64,000 bases of DNA from Helianthus annuus (lineage: Eukaryota > Streptophyta > Magnoliopsida > Asterales > Asteraceae). The notes beneath the pieces are model-generated. The model did no database searches and had not been told where the DNA came from. It was given only the letters and a program-made list of their open reading frames with translations. This document shows positions 11,982 through 21,857 of the stretch, piece by piece. The stretch's first letter is position 1. Each line of letters starts with the position of its first letter. Both the position numbers and the translations under genes were made by a program. The DNA lies in assembly GCF_002127325.2 (NCBI RefSeq), contig NC_035434.2, positions 74,413,262-74,477,261 of the forward strand. The letters are read 5' to 3'.

Positions 11982-12226
11982 GATGATTTACCCGTGCATT
12001 GTCACGAGAGGCAAGGAAAGTCAATCGATGGTTTATAACGGTACTGCAGTACTAGAATATGCTACATCAATGAAAAAAGAAAAAAAAGTCGTAACATACC
12101 GAACATGAGATGTGCATTGTTACACCAATGAACATCTTGGACAGTTAAGCAATTATATGCACAAGTGGTGAATGAATTGCTTATAACGCTAGCCTACTTT
12201 CTGAACCACAAATCAAAAAAAAACTA

Positions 12227-12505
12227 GAGTAAACTTCCGTTTTGCTCCCTGTGGTTTGGTCACTTTAACGGTTTTGCCCCAAACCTTTAAAAAAAGCCAT
12301 TTTACTCCCTGATGTTTTGGTTTTGTTGCCAGTTTGCTCCCTGCGGGGAACAAAATGGAAAAACAAACAATTTGGATGGAGTTAGAGGCGGGGAGCAAAC
12401 TGGCAAAAAAACCGAAACATCAGGGAGTAAAATGGCTATTTTTAAAGGTTTGGAGCAAAACCGTTAAAGTGACCAAACCACAGGGAGCAAAACGGAAGTT
12501 TACTC
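12227..12505. mobile_element. Mutator-like fold-back MITE, 279 bp
   Basis: Begins GAGTAAACTTCCGTTTTGCT and ends with its inverted copy; the arms, about 125 bp each, pair almost throughout. Flanked by the 9-bp direct repeat AAAAAACTA (12218-12226 and 12506-12514), the TSD length of Mutator elements. Reading frames through it are by-products of the palindrome. Confidence 0.88.
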
Positions 12506-12514
12506 AAAAAACTA

Positions 12515-13916
12515 ATAATGAGTTCAGCTATGATGCATCTATTGAAACAAGGAATTTAGCAAACAAAGGCTACATGGTGTGGAGGAGAATGAAACGTTAT
12601 GTGACAACCACATTAGCAAGGGGTCTGATAAAAAAAGTATTGGGTGGGAGGTGGCGTTTTTTGGTACCCACCTTTTTCTGACATTGAATTCTAGTATTTA
12701 TTTTTATTGAATTTTGTGTTCAATTGAGATTTATCATTTCGAATTCTTACCGGTCTATATACAAAGCTTTGTGCTTTGTTTTAGATACATAGAATAAAAC
12801 TGTATCGTTCATATAACACATACATCAAATGAAATCCCTAACTTTGTATCTCTGCACACTCTTATTTTAGGTATACTTTCAGGTGCTAGGCTAATCCCAG
12901 CAATACAATCTGCTTAGGCTGTTGTACTCTGGAAAACAGACAGGTTCACCTAGGTGGCCCGAAATCTATTTTAAGAGAAGTGTCTTGAACGTGCCTCAGC
13001 AGAAATCTCGTCTTTCGTCTATTGTTTATTTTCTTTCGTTGTAATCAGTTTAAGGATTGTTTGTTTCTTTCTGTTTGTAATTTTGCTATGTAGTTTTCAC
13101 TTTACCGGTTGTAATTCGCAATGAAAATTTAATAAAATTATATTTTCTTTTATTTTTGTAAACGGTGCTCCTACAATATGTTCTATGTTTCAGTATTTTG
13201 TTTCCATTCTGATTTGTTCCGTAGATTCGTTCTATTTTGTTTTGTTCCATCAATTAGGTTTGAACTTTGAACATATTTTCTAATGTTGAAAATGATTTGT
13301 TGCAAGTTGGTATGTTGAAAAAGTTTGAAACTTTTATTTTGAAATTTATATTTTTAGGATTCTGAATATCCATTTCATTATCTGATTTAGTATCTGAAAT
13401 TTCAGATATCCGACGAAATTCCGGATGAATACGAAATGTTTGGATGACTGAAATTTCGGATATACGGTTTGGAAACTATTAGAAAGCATATACTAGATCA
13501 TACGGGACGTCTTTTTCTTAATTTAGTTTGATGGAACCGTAGCTTTGTATCCACTAACCACTAGCTATATGTTGGGCCCTGCTATAACCGACTTAAAAGG
13601 TGTACATCATCATCAACTTACTTAAAATCCATCGCATCTACGATCACTCAGTTTTTGACTTGTAGTATTTTGTTTACCAAGATGATGAGGTTTATCTACT
13701 CTCAATTCTTTTTTTCTTATTTAAATATTTATCTTTCTACTTTTAGATTTTGGTTATTCTAAACAAACTTTTTATTACAAATAATACACTAATTTTCACT
13801 AAACTAGAATTATTATACGTCCAAATCTATATAATTAACATGACGACTACATTATATAAACTCAGTATACATTCGAAGAGATGGCATGCATTTTGCAAGC
13901 TTATATATATATATGT
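12515..13916. other. Unassigned AT-rich intergenic sequence
   Basis: A reading frame runs 12515-12681 (reads ...GYMVWRRMKRYV...), but it starts in the MITE and resembles nothing I know. Sequence around 12880-13060 (ending TTCGTTGTAATC) could be an old LTR edge or a 3' UTR; neither can be shown. The rest has no recognisable gene or element end. Confidence 0.4.
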
Positions 13917-14602
13917 AGGAAACTAGTTTTTGCCCCGCCCGCGTTGTGGGGCAATAAGCCGAATATTTCTCTCTCATAACATGTATGTTTGTGTTTCGTT
14001 TACTTGTACATACTACTTATAATACGATCTCAAAAAAAAATTACACCGAGTCAACCAATTAAAACAAAAACACTACCATACTTTTATTAAAAAAACTAAA
14101 ACGATGGAAAGACTATAATTTTTTAAACTGGGAGCAAAATTGTAATTTTTCAGGACAAATGAGCATGTACCAGGCATGCCTGGACGAATAAAAATTACAC
14201 CTATGCTCGCCCGCGTTGCAGGGCGTTAAATCAAATATTTCTTAGTTTCATAAAATGTATGCATGTATTTAGGTTTCTTGTACATACTACTTATAACACG
14301 TTCTAAAAAAATTCATTGAGACAACCAAGTAAACGAAAACACTATCTAGTGGCGTTTCTGTTTAGTATGTGGTTTCGTTCTCTTTGAGTTGTTTTTTCCT
14401 GGTTGTACTTTCATAGGGCATGTCCTATGATTGAACTAGTGTAGGCTCTCTACACTACTTGTGTTTTTTGTTTGTGAATATATAAAATCACCGAGATAAC
14501 CCTTTACCCAAAAAAAAATTAAAACAACAACAGGTCTGTAATTTTGAGCTGGGGTAAAATACCAATTTGTCAGGACCAATGAGCGAGTGTTAGACAACTG
14601 CT
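13917..14602 (+). repeat. Two diverged copies of a repeat with CCCGCGTTG(T/C) start
   Basis: GCCCGCGTTGTGGGGC (13938) and GCCCGCGTTGCAGGGC (14209) are each followed by related text: ATATTTCT, GTATG, CTTGTACATACTACTTATAA, then a CAACCAA(T/G) block with AAAACACTA. The first copy ends with AGGAC(C)AAATGAGC and the perfect palindrome CCAGGCATGCCTGG (14170-14183). They look like tandem tails of a non-autonomous element, possibly Helitron-like, but no CTRR end is certain. Confidence 0.5.
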
Positions 14603-14906
14603 TAGGGATGAGCATATGCCACCGAACACCGATCCCATACCGATCCCGTACCGATCCCGTACCGATCCCATACCGATCCCGATCCCGATCGGTATCCACT
14701 TTTTGGCGTTTTCGGTATCGGTACGGTATCGGTATTATACCGATACCGACCCTCAAAATACGGTATAATACCGATACCGTACCGTACCGATACCTAACCG
14801 ACATGTTTCGGTATCGGTATCGGTACCTAGTTTGGGCGAAATTCGGGATCGGTATTAGGCGGTATCGGTATCGGTTCGGTATCGGATACCGATATGCTCA
14901 TCCCTA
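14603..14906. mobile_element. hAT-like MITE with CGGTATCGGTACC repeats
   Basis: Inverted ends TAGGGATGAGCATATG / CATATGCTCATCCCTA (one base differs inside), flanked by the 8-bp direct repeat CAACTGCT (14595-14602 and 14907-14914). An 8-bp TSD is the hAT signature. The interior is almost only CCGATCCC and GGTATCGGTAC in opposite directions, so the whole element can fold back. No coding capacity. Confidence 0.88.
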
Positions 14907-14989
14907 CAACTGCTCGACACAATAAAAGTTACACTAAGTCAACCAAGCAAAATAAAACAGTGCTATAGTTTTGAAAAAAAAAAAAAGTA

Positions 14990-15460
14990 AAACGATGGCA
15001 AGATCATAATTTTTAACTGTGGGAGAAATCGTAATTTTTGAAATGGGAGCAAAATCATAATTTTGAACAGAGTGCAAAATCGTAAAAATATTTTGAACTG
15101 GGGGCGAAATCATAATTTTAAACTGAGGGCAAAATCATAATTTTGAGCTATGGAGGAAAACATAATTTTATTTGGAACGGTGGCCAAAAACGTAATTTTG
15201 AGTTGGGGGCAAAATCGTAATTTTTAGCTAGGGGCAAAAGCATATTTTTATTTTGCACGGGGGGGCAAAAGCGTAATTTTAGGCGGAGGGCGAAACCGTA
15301 AATTTAAACTGGGAGTAGAATTAGAAATGAGTTTTTGAACTGAGGGCAAAAGCGTAAATTTTAAGCCAGGCCAAAAATATAATTTTATTTTGAATTAGGG
15401 GCAAAAACATAATTTTAAACAAAGGATGAAATCGTAATTTTAAGTTGGAATAAAATTAAA
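14990..15460 (+). repeat. Degenerate ~32-bp tandem array (GGGGGCAAAATCGTAATTTT type)
   Basis: About fourteen loose copies of a unit reading roughly GAACTGGGGGCAAAATCGTA followed by ATTTT, with spacing near 30-35 bp. It follows a block similar to 14041-14150 (AAGTCAACCAAGCAAAA...), so it belongs to the same repeat family as 13917-14602. Confidence 0.7.
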
Positions 15461-15488
15461 TTAAAAATGGGTTGATCCAATAGGGAAG

Positions 15489-15513
15489 TGCCAGGCAAGC
15501 TGCCTGGCACTAG
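15489..15513 (+). other. Perfect 9-bp hairpin followed by CTAG
   Basis: Arms TGCCAGGCA and TGCCTGGCA with loop AGC, then C and TAG. It resembles a Helitron 3' end, but the next base is A, not T, and there is no spacer between hairpin and CTAG. It is the third hairpin of the series that includes 14170-14183. Confidence 0.5.
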
Positions 15514-15526
15514 ACCTTGCAAACGG

Positions 15527-15860
15527 GTCGGGTTGGGTCGGGTCGGGTCGGGTCGGGTCATGGGTCAAAACGGGTTCGGGTTAAAATGGGTTCGGGTCAA
15601 AACGGGTCAATTAAAAAATGGTTGTTTTGGTTCGGGTCAAAACGGGTTCGGGTCGAAACGGGTTCGGGTCGGAACGGGTTTTGGGTCAAAACGGGTTTCG
15701 GGTCGGGTTGGGTCGGGTTAGTTAAAAAATGTTTTTTTAAAGAGATTGTACATCAAGGTGCAATTTTGTCGGGTTAAAACGGGTCGAGGTTGGTTCGGGT
15801 TGAGAATGAATTCGGGTCGGGATGGGTTCGGGTCAAAAAAGTGCATGAGCTGTTAAAACG
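15527..15860 (+). repeat. GGGTC / GGGTT array, G-quadruplex-prone
   Basis: Dozens of GGGTC, GGGTT and AAAACGGGT units in one direction, starting with a pure (GGGTC) run near 15535-15560. Four or more closely spaced G3 runs recur, so the plus strand could form G-quadruplexes. Translated frames through it (GSGRVGSG...) are repeats, not genes. Confidence 0.8.
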
Positions 15861-16021
15861 GGTCCGGGTTGATTCAGATTGTGAATGGAAATCGCAGCAT
15901 CATAGAGTGCCAAAGCCTCAGTAAATCTCCCATTTTTATAATCTTCGTTTGCATTCACCAGAGTAACACGCTTGTGGTAAGTGGTGACCTTAATAGTAAG
16001 CAACTTATACCCATAAACCAT
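15850..16021 (-). pseudogene. Fragment of a TPR-domain protein (TTL-like)
   Basis: The minus strand encodes ANEDYKNGRFTEALALYDAA near 15900-15965, a typical start of a tetratricopeptide repeat: helix A, G-R-F, then EAL-LYD-AI. TPR units are protein-binding helices; the closest resemblance from memory is to plant TPR-thioredoxin (TTL) proteins, which is tentative. Only one unit is present, the frame runs into GGGTC repeat DNA at 15850, and there is no start or complete domain. It lies downstream of the AVT3 piece in the same direction. Confidence 0.55.
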
Positions 16022-16347
16022 AAAGCTAAACGTGATACAAGAATATTAATTTAACTTACTCATGTATACGAGAACATGCGCCAAACGTTAACACACGATA
16101 AATCAAATATACTCGCAACCTTCTCTAACATTACAAATGTATCAAAGAAAATTCAAGACTTGCTGATCAAACTTCTAAGAACGATAACCGAATAAATTGT
16201 TCAAAGAGTTCCACAACACAACAACACAATGCATATAAGCAACAACCAATAGATTAACATCAACCACAAACTATTAAACAACTCTCCAGCCATGAGGAAC
16301 CAACACAATCCAAAACAACCAAACTTCATTGTTTGATCAAAGGCTCT

Positions 16348-16674
16348 TTACTTCACTAACAAACTTAACACGCCTTTCCCCATGTTCGCAGTGACAATAT
16401 CTCGCGTGTTTTCACCGAAAGCAAAGTAACCCAACACTCCAAAAACCCCATACACAGTTGCCATGGAAAACATAGCCCAACCCAAAACAAAACCGAACCT
16501 TTTCTTATCCCTAGCTTCCGCTTCAAGCGGCAACGCCATTCCAATCCCTTCAAACGAAAACAAAGCCACTCCAAGCCCATAACAAAACGTCGAAAAGCTC
16601 CCAAACACGTGCACATTTGTGGTCGTTTTCAGAAACACGACGACGTCTTGAAACATCACTACCCCTGACAACAC
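16348..16674 (-). pseudogene. Fragment of an AVT3-type vacuolar amino-acid transporter
   Basis: 108 residues of an AAAP-family transporter. YGLGVALFSFEGIGMALPLE with its FEGIGM-LPLE signature is the conserved membrane helix of the AVT3 subgroup; a second helix follows (FGFVLGWAMFSMATVYGVFG), then GYFAFGENTRDIVTANMG. Full proteins have about 10-11 helices and over 400 residues; here only a few remain, cut on both sides. AVT3 proteins export neutral amino acids from the vacuole. The piece touches the EXO70 fragment in another frame at 16659-16674, so the two were joined by rearrangement. Confidence 0.8.
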
Positions 16675-16925
16675 TCTTTCTCATATCCCGACCGATTCAT
16701 CTGATCGGCAATCGCTTTCAACTCCTTAATTGCATCACTATAAACCAACTCGACATAAACATCACCTTTTAAACTCACACCTCTATCATGGTAATATGCA
16801 CTTCCTCCATCATCATCTTCCCTGTAACTCTCAAAATCCTCCCCATATTCAACCTCGCTAACCGTAAACGATCCCGAATCTTTACGGATTGAACCGTACA
16901 GCCTCTCAACATCAACAAAAACCAA
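16659..16925 (-). pseudogene. Fragment of an EXO70 exocyst subunit, copy 1
   Basis: Reads VERLYGSIRKDSGSF, an acidic stretch (GEDFESYREDDDGG) and then DAIKELKAIADQMNRSGYEK followed by ECCQ. The last part is the I-A-D/E-R-M-x-x-x-G-Y-x-K-E-C signature that precedes the conserved EXO70 C-terminal domain. EXO70 is the membrane-binding subunit of the exocyst, which tethers secretory vesicles. Over 400 residues of the usual C-terminal domain are absent; the frame passes into transporter sequence. An AG at 16929 (minus strand) could be a 3' splice site. Family call rests on this signature. Confidence 0.7.
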
Positions 16926-16928
16926 AAA

Positions 16929-17240
16929 CTACAAACCCTAAAACACAAGATCCAAAACTTCTACTCTAATCGATCATGATAACAACACAATTAACCTAAA
17001 AAAACAATAAATTCTTCACCGATCGGCACCTAAAACTCTAAACGAGTGATCAACAATTGAACAAACTTACCGGAAAACTGAAATTCGGTTGTAATTTGGA
17101 TATTCAGCAACTGGATGAACAGAATTATACGGAATTAAGAGGTATTGGGGCCTCGAATTTAACCCATGAGAGCTTGATCTGGCAACGGTTGTTCTTGTTG
17201 TTGTTGTAGAGAGAGAGAGAGGTGGTGTCGGTTTGATTCA
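16929..17240 (-). other. Possible intron and first exon upstream of the EXO70 fragment
   Basis: On the minus strand a GTAAGTTTGT at 17061-17070 and a TTTGTAG at 16929-16935 would bound a 142-nt intron. The segment 17071-17240 reads SSSHGLNSR-QYLLIPYNSV in an open frame in copy 2; I do not recognise it. The frame does not carry on into the EXO70 frame across this junction, so a functional mRNA is doubtful. Confidence 0.35.
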
Positions 17241-17477
17241 ACGAAGAAGATAACCCATTCTTCAACCCGTGCTTTCTTTTTTTTTTCAACCCTAACTGAC
17301 CCATTCTAATTTCTCAACCCTATTCGACCCGTAATTAAAATTTTTTATTTTTTAAATAACCTAATTGGACCCCCTTAACTAAACTTCCTCACCCAAATTC
17401 ACCCAATGTAATTAAAAAAAGACCCAGATTGACCCATTGTATTCTATTTGGGTCAGAATTGCCCCCCTACCTGGCAC

Positions 17478-17846
17478 TATTCTCTCAACTTTAAAATGTA
17501 TATGTAGGAAATACGTGATTATTCTATTAAAGTTATATTAATAATAAATAATAGAAAGAAATATTCTCTTTGTATCTTTGAGAAATTATAGTAGACGTAC
17601 TCTGAAAAAATGTAACAAAAATAACTTATAATACAATATATATAAATCAAAAGAATTAATCGTAGTTTTTAACAAGAGCTTGAATCGTGTATTTCGGTAC
17701 GACCCGTTGCGTAATCTTCACCGAGGACTTTCACCACTAGCTTCTTCTTGTATGATTAGTTGTGTAGTATTCAATGAGATCTTGAATCACGTTTTCTTGT
17801 ACGATGCTTTGCTACAATAAAAAACAGAAAGTGTTGACACTTGTGG
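17478..17846. other. Host flank of solo LTR A2, copy 1
   Basis: AT-rich sequence ending in TGTGG (17842-17846), the left TSD of A2. The same stretch recurs at 20004-20372. No coding frame recognised. Confidence 0.5.
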
Positions 17847-18639
17847 TGTCACACCCCAACCGATGACGGAAACATCGGGGCATGGCACTGAGCGAAACAG
17901 ATTGTCCAGAAGTTTCTATAACAACTACCGTTACCAATTATTTAAAGCATCACGTCCCATACCATGACATAATAAGTAGCATAGTTACTACAGACAAAAT
18001 CAAGACAAATAGTTCTGTTCCGACAACTCAGATTTCAATTAAAGATAAATTGTTTGTTTGTTTCTAGACTCTTCCTAACTTGATTCCACAGAGTAGGCAT
18101 CCTAGCAAGTAGCATCCTAAACACCTGTCACATACGTTAAAATAAAGGTCAATACACATAGTGTAAACGTGAGCATACAAGTTTGATATAGCATAATAGA
18201 GTTCGAAATAGTTTACGCATAACCAGCATGTACAACGTATAAAGTGAAGCATGTAAGTTATCGACAAAGATTCTATCAATACCAATGACTGCGAGTTGAC
18301 TGCGAGTAATGAGTGCGCAACACATGTTCACCACTGCGAACACGTGAAGTAATATCCTAAAAAACCCCTGTCCACGACAGGTGCTGAGTCCAAACTATAT
18401 TACTATCGTTGCTAAGGCAGGTAGACAGCAATCAATGTGTTAACATAACAAACAGGCATTCATCGAGTCACGTATAACATGCAATAGCGGTTAGCGTATA
18501 AATAGTGTTTGCGTTGTGTGATGTGATTTGAATATAGATAATGTATGTAACACCCAAAAGTGCTAAAAGCAAAAAGGGATCAAGTATACTCACAGATTGT
18601 GTTTAATAATAAACACAACCTTGGATTGAAGGGAGCGCT
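17847..18639 (-). repeat. Part of solo LTR A2 (duplicated copy)
   Basis: Starts TGTCACACCCCAACCGATGA, the reverse complement of the A2 3' end, and stops at GCGCT where LTR A begins. It repeats 20373-21165 base for base apart from a few substitutions. Confidence 0.88.
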
Positions 18640-18950
18640 TGTAACAGCCCGCACTTTCGTGCGTTGTTACTACTCGTTATACTCGTTACGCCTAGCATCA
18701 GAGATTCGGATCATAATGTAACTATATCGCATACATCGCTATATCGCAACATTTTCGCATATTATCGCATATTTTATCACTATCACGTCACATTGCACTT
18801 GTTGACAACCACGAAGATGACAAGTGAGGACCAATTCTACCCTCCTCGATGACCGTGAAAGCGTCGCAAAGTAACGCATATTCAAAACGAAACCCGGTTA
18901 TTGTATCGCAACTTTGAAATATGGATACGTACATACGACCCTTGTGATTA

Positions 18951-19047
<97 letters not shown>
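18951..19047 (+). repeat. (ATA)n microsatellite
   Basis: More than 30 ATA units. The matching site in copy 2 (21478-21511) has about eleven, and in the 3' LTR of element A (44260-44288) the run is interrupted and short. Confidence 0.97.
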
Positions 19048-19049
<2 letters not shown>

Positions 19050-19130
19050 TAAATATAGGAAACGCGTACCCAAATATATCGCAACGCTCGAAACAATGAA
19101 GCTCGTCGCGCCAGAAGTCTGCTAGGATAG

Positions 19131-19210
19131 GCCATCCGAACGGATGGGCCATCCGGACGGATCGGCCATCCAGAGGATGGGCCATCCGAACGGATAGGCC
19201 ATCCGACCCG
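19131..19210 (+). repeat. GGCCATCCGNNCGGATG palindrome array in LTR A
   Basis: Five units such as GGCCATCCGAACGGATGG in tandem. Matching arrays lie at 21594-21670 and 44368-44428 in the other LTR A copies, with slightly different centres. Confidence 0.85.
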
Positions 19211-19229
19211 GTTCACCACATCACCTCCA

Positions 19230-19454
19230 CTATTCTCCCTTACCTTTCAACTCCTTAATTGCATCACTATAAACCAACTCGACATAAACATTACCTTTTA
19301 AACTCACACCTCTATCATGGTAATATGCACTTCCTCCATCATCATCTTCCCTGTAACTCTCAAAATCCTCCCCATATTCAACCTCGCTAACCGTAAACGA
19401 TCCCGAACCTTTACGGATTGAACCGTACAGCCTCTCAACATCAACAAAAACCAA
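19230..19454 (-). pseudogene. EXO70 fragment, copy 2 (shorter)
   Basis: Second copy from the tandem duplication: VERLYGSIRKGSGSF through DAIKELKG, then LTR A sequence. It differs from copy 1 by D to G in the first motif and D to N in KGNVY. It lacks the A-D-Q-M...G-Y-E-K-E-C signature because the duplication junction falls there. The upstream exon-like segment is repeated at 19594-19770. Confidence 0.7.
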
Positions 19455-21476
19455 AAACTACAAACCCTAAAACACAAGATCCAAAACTTCTACTCTAATC
19501 GATCATGATAACAACACAATTAACCTAAAAAAAATAAATTCTTCACCGATCGGCACCTAAAACTCTAAACGAGTGATCAACAATTGAACAAACTTACCGG
19601 AAAACTGAAATTCGGTTGTAATTTGGATATTCAGCAACTGGATGAACAGAATTATACGGAATTAAGAGGTATTGGGTCCTCGAATTTAACCCATGAGAGC
19701 TTGATCTGGCAACGTTGTTCTTGTTGTTGTTGTAGAGAGAGAGAGAAGTGGTGTCGGTTTGATTCAACGAAGAAGATAACCCATTCTTCAACCCGTGCTT
19801 TCTTTTTTTTTTCAACCCTAACTGACCCATTCTAATTTCTCAACCCTATTCGACCTGTAATTAAAATTTTTTATTTTTTAAATAACCTAATTGGACCCCC
19901 TTAACTAAACTTCCTCACCCAAATTCACCCAATGTAATTAAAAAAAGACCCAGATTGACCCATTGTATTCTATTTGGGTCAGAATTGCCCCCCTACCTGG
20001 CACTATTCTCTCAACTTTAAAATGTATATGTAGGAAATACGTGATTATTCTATTAAAGTTATATTAATAAAAAATAATAGAAATAAATATTCTCTTTGTA
20101 TCTTTGAGAAATTATAGTAGACGTACTCTGAAAAAATGTAACAAAAATAACTTATAATACAATATATATAAATAAAAAGAATTAATCGTAGTTTTTAACA
20201 AGAGATTGAATCGTGTATTTCGGTACGATCCGTTGCGTAATCTTCACCGAGGACTTTCACCACTAGCTTCTTCTTGTATGATTAGTTGTGTAGTATTCAA
20301 TGAGATCTTGAATCACGTTTTCTTGTACGATGCTTTGCTACAATAAAAAACAGAAAGTGTTGACACTTGTGGTGTCACACCCCAACCGATGACGGAAACA
20401 TCGGGGCATGGCACTGAGCGAAACAGATTGTCCAGAAGTTTCTATAACAACTACCGTTACCAATTATTTAAAGCATCACGTCCCATACCATGACATAATA
20501 AGTAGCATAGTTACTACAGACAAAATCAAGACAAATAGTTCTGTTCCGACAACTTAGATTTCAATTAAAGATAAATTGTTTGTTTGTTTCTAGACTCTTC
20601 CTAACTTGATTCCACAGAGTAGGCATCCTAGCAAGTAGCATCCTAAACACCTGTCACATACGTTAAAATAAAGGTCAATACACATAGTGTAAACGTGAGC
20701 ATACAAGTTTGATATAGCATAATAGAGTTCGAAATAGTTTATGCATAACCGGCATATACAACGTATAAAGTGAAGCATGTAAGTTATCAACAAAGATTCT
20801 ATCAATACCAATGACTGCGAGTTGACTGCGAGTAATGAGTGCGCAACACATGTTCACCACTGCGAACACGTGAAGTAATATCCTAAAAAACCCCTGTCCA
20901 CGACAGGTGCTGAGTCCAAACTATATTACTATCGTTGCTAAGGCAGGTAGACAGCAATCAATGTGTTAACATAACAAACAGGCATTCATCGAGTCAGGTA
21001 TAACATGCAATAGCGGTTAGCGTATAAATAGTGTTTGCGTTGTGTGATGTGATTTGAATATAGATAACGTATGTAACACCCAAAAGTGCTAAAAGCAAAA
21101 AGGGATCAAGTATACTCACAGATTGTGTTTAATAATAAACACAACCTTGGATTGAAGGGAGCGCTTGTAACAGCCCGCACTTTCGTGCGTTGTTACTACT
21201 CGTTATACTCGTTACGCCTAGCATCAGAGATTCGGATCATAATGTAACTATATCGCATACATCGCTATATCGCAACATTTTCGCATATTATCGCATATTT
21301 TATCACTATCACGTCACATTGCACTTGCTGACAACCACGAAGATGACAAGTGAGGACCAATTCTACCCTCCTCGATGACCGTGAAAGCGTCGCAAAGTAA
21401 CGCATATTCAAAACGAAACCCGGTTATTGTATCGCAACTTTGAAATATGGATACGTACATACGACCCTTGTGATTA

Positions 21477-21513
<37 letters not shown>

Positions 21514-21709
21514 TAAATATAGGAAACGCGTACCCAAATATATCGCAACGCTCGAAACAATGAAGCTCGTCACGCCAGAAGTCCGCTAGGATAGGCCATC
21601 CGAACGGATGGGCCATCCGGACGGATCGGCCATCCAGAGGATGGGCCATCCGAACGGATAGGCCATCCGACCCGGTTCACCACACCACCTCCACTATTCT
21701 CCCTTACCT
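19244..21709. repeat. Tandem duplication, copy 2 (2466 bp)
   Basis: Direct copy of 16715-19243; the 63-bp length difference is the shorter ATA run. Copy 2 runs on without a break into the rest of LTR A (CCTATAAATAGCCTGTCACT), so copy 2 sits next to the complete element A and copy 1 is the extra end. Confidence 0.93.
20373..21165 (-). repeat. Solo LTR A2, left part
   Basis: Minus-strand LTR whose 3' end is TGTCACACCCC at 20373, preceded by the TSD TGTGG (20368-20372). It is interrupted at GCGCT by element A and continues at 46037. Removing element A and one GCGCT joins GAGCGCT to GAGAGAGATTAGCC, which matches the uninterrupted relative at 8690-8760. Confidence 0.9.
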
Positions 21710-21857
21710 ATAAATAGCCTGTCACTTCACTTGAACAGTGATGTGACAGCTCCCACTCGACCAACACACTCTTGGACTCTTTTTCTCTCGATTTCTCGCG
21801 ATTCCGGTAAGATCTCAACCCAAATCTTGTACTTCTATGATCTACACTTAATTCTAC
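21166..21857 (+). repeat. Element A 5' LTR, first part
   Basis: TGTAACAGCCCGCACTTTCG at the start. CCTATAAATAGCC at 21707-21720 is a good TATA-box candidate for the LTR promoter; the 3' LTR has it at 44467-44479. Interrupted at TCTAC by element B. Confidence 0.92.

Larger units (their letters stand above)
15488..17477 (-). mobile_element. Gene-capturing segment with inverted GTGCCAGG ends
   Basis: GTGCCAGG at 15488-15495 is mirrored by CCTGGCAC at 17470-17477. Inside each end is a GGGT(C)-rich zone on opposite strands (15527-15860 plus; 17241-17460 minus). Between them lie pieces of at least three unrelated host genes, all on the minus strand: EXO70, AVT3-type transporter, TPR protein. This is the architecture of a Pack-type element that picked up gene fragments. 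No transposase is seen and no clear TSD, so the element class is open. Confidence 0.5.
16715..19243. repeat. Tandem duplication, copy 1 (2529 bp)
   Basis: Near-identical to 19244-21709. It starts inside the EXO70 fragment (TTTCAACTCCTTAATTGC) and ends inside the LTR of element A (CTATTCTCCCTTACC). The junction 19243/19244 joins these two with about 2 bp of shared sequence (CT). The copies differ by scattered single bases and by the length of an (ATA)n run. Confidence 0.93.
18640..19243 (+). repeat. 5' fragment of LTR A (duplicated copy)
   Basis: Starts TGTAACAGCCCGCACTTTCG and equals the first ~600 bp of the LTR at 21166. It ends abruptly at the duplication junction, before the TATA-like CCTATAAATAGCC that both other copies contain. 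Confidence 0.9.

Noticed and set aside
12213..12681. Overlapping ORFs on both strands with the same peptide (KPKHQGVKWLF)
   Set aside because: The identity comes from the inverted arms of the MITE at 12227-12505.
14436..14925. Arg/Tyr-rich ORFs (RYRYGIG...) on both strands
   Set aside because: They are translations of the CGGTATCGGTACC repeats inside the hAT-like MITE.
15489..15513. Definite Helitron 3' end
   Set aside because: CTAG is followed by A instead of T, and the hairpin touches CTAG without the usual spacer.
15488..15777. Gly/Arg-rich ORFs
   Set aside because: Translations of GGGTC repeats; all frames give simple repeats.
18898..19185. ORF with a long poly-Tyr run
   Set aside because: It is the (ATA)n microsatellite read on the minus strand; copy length differs freely between duplicates.
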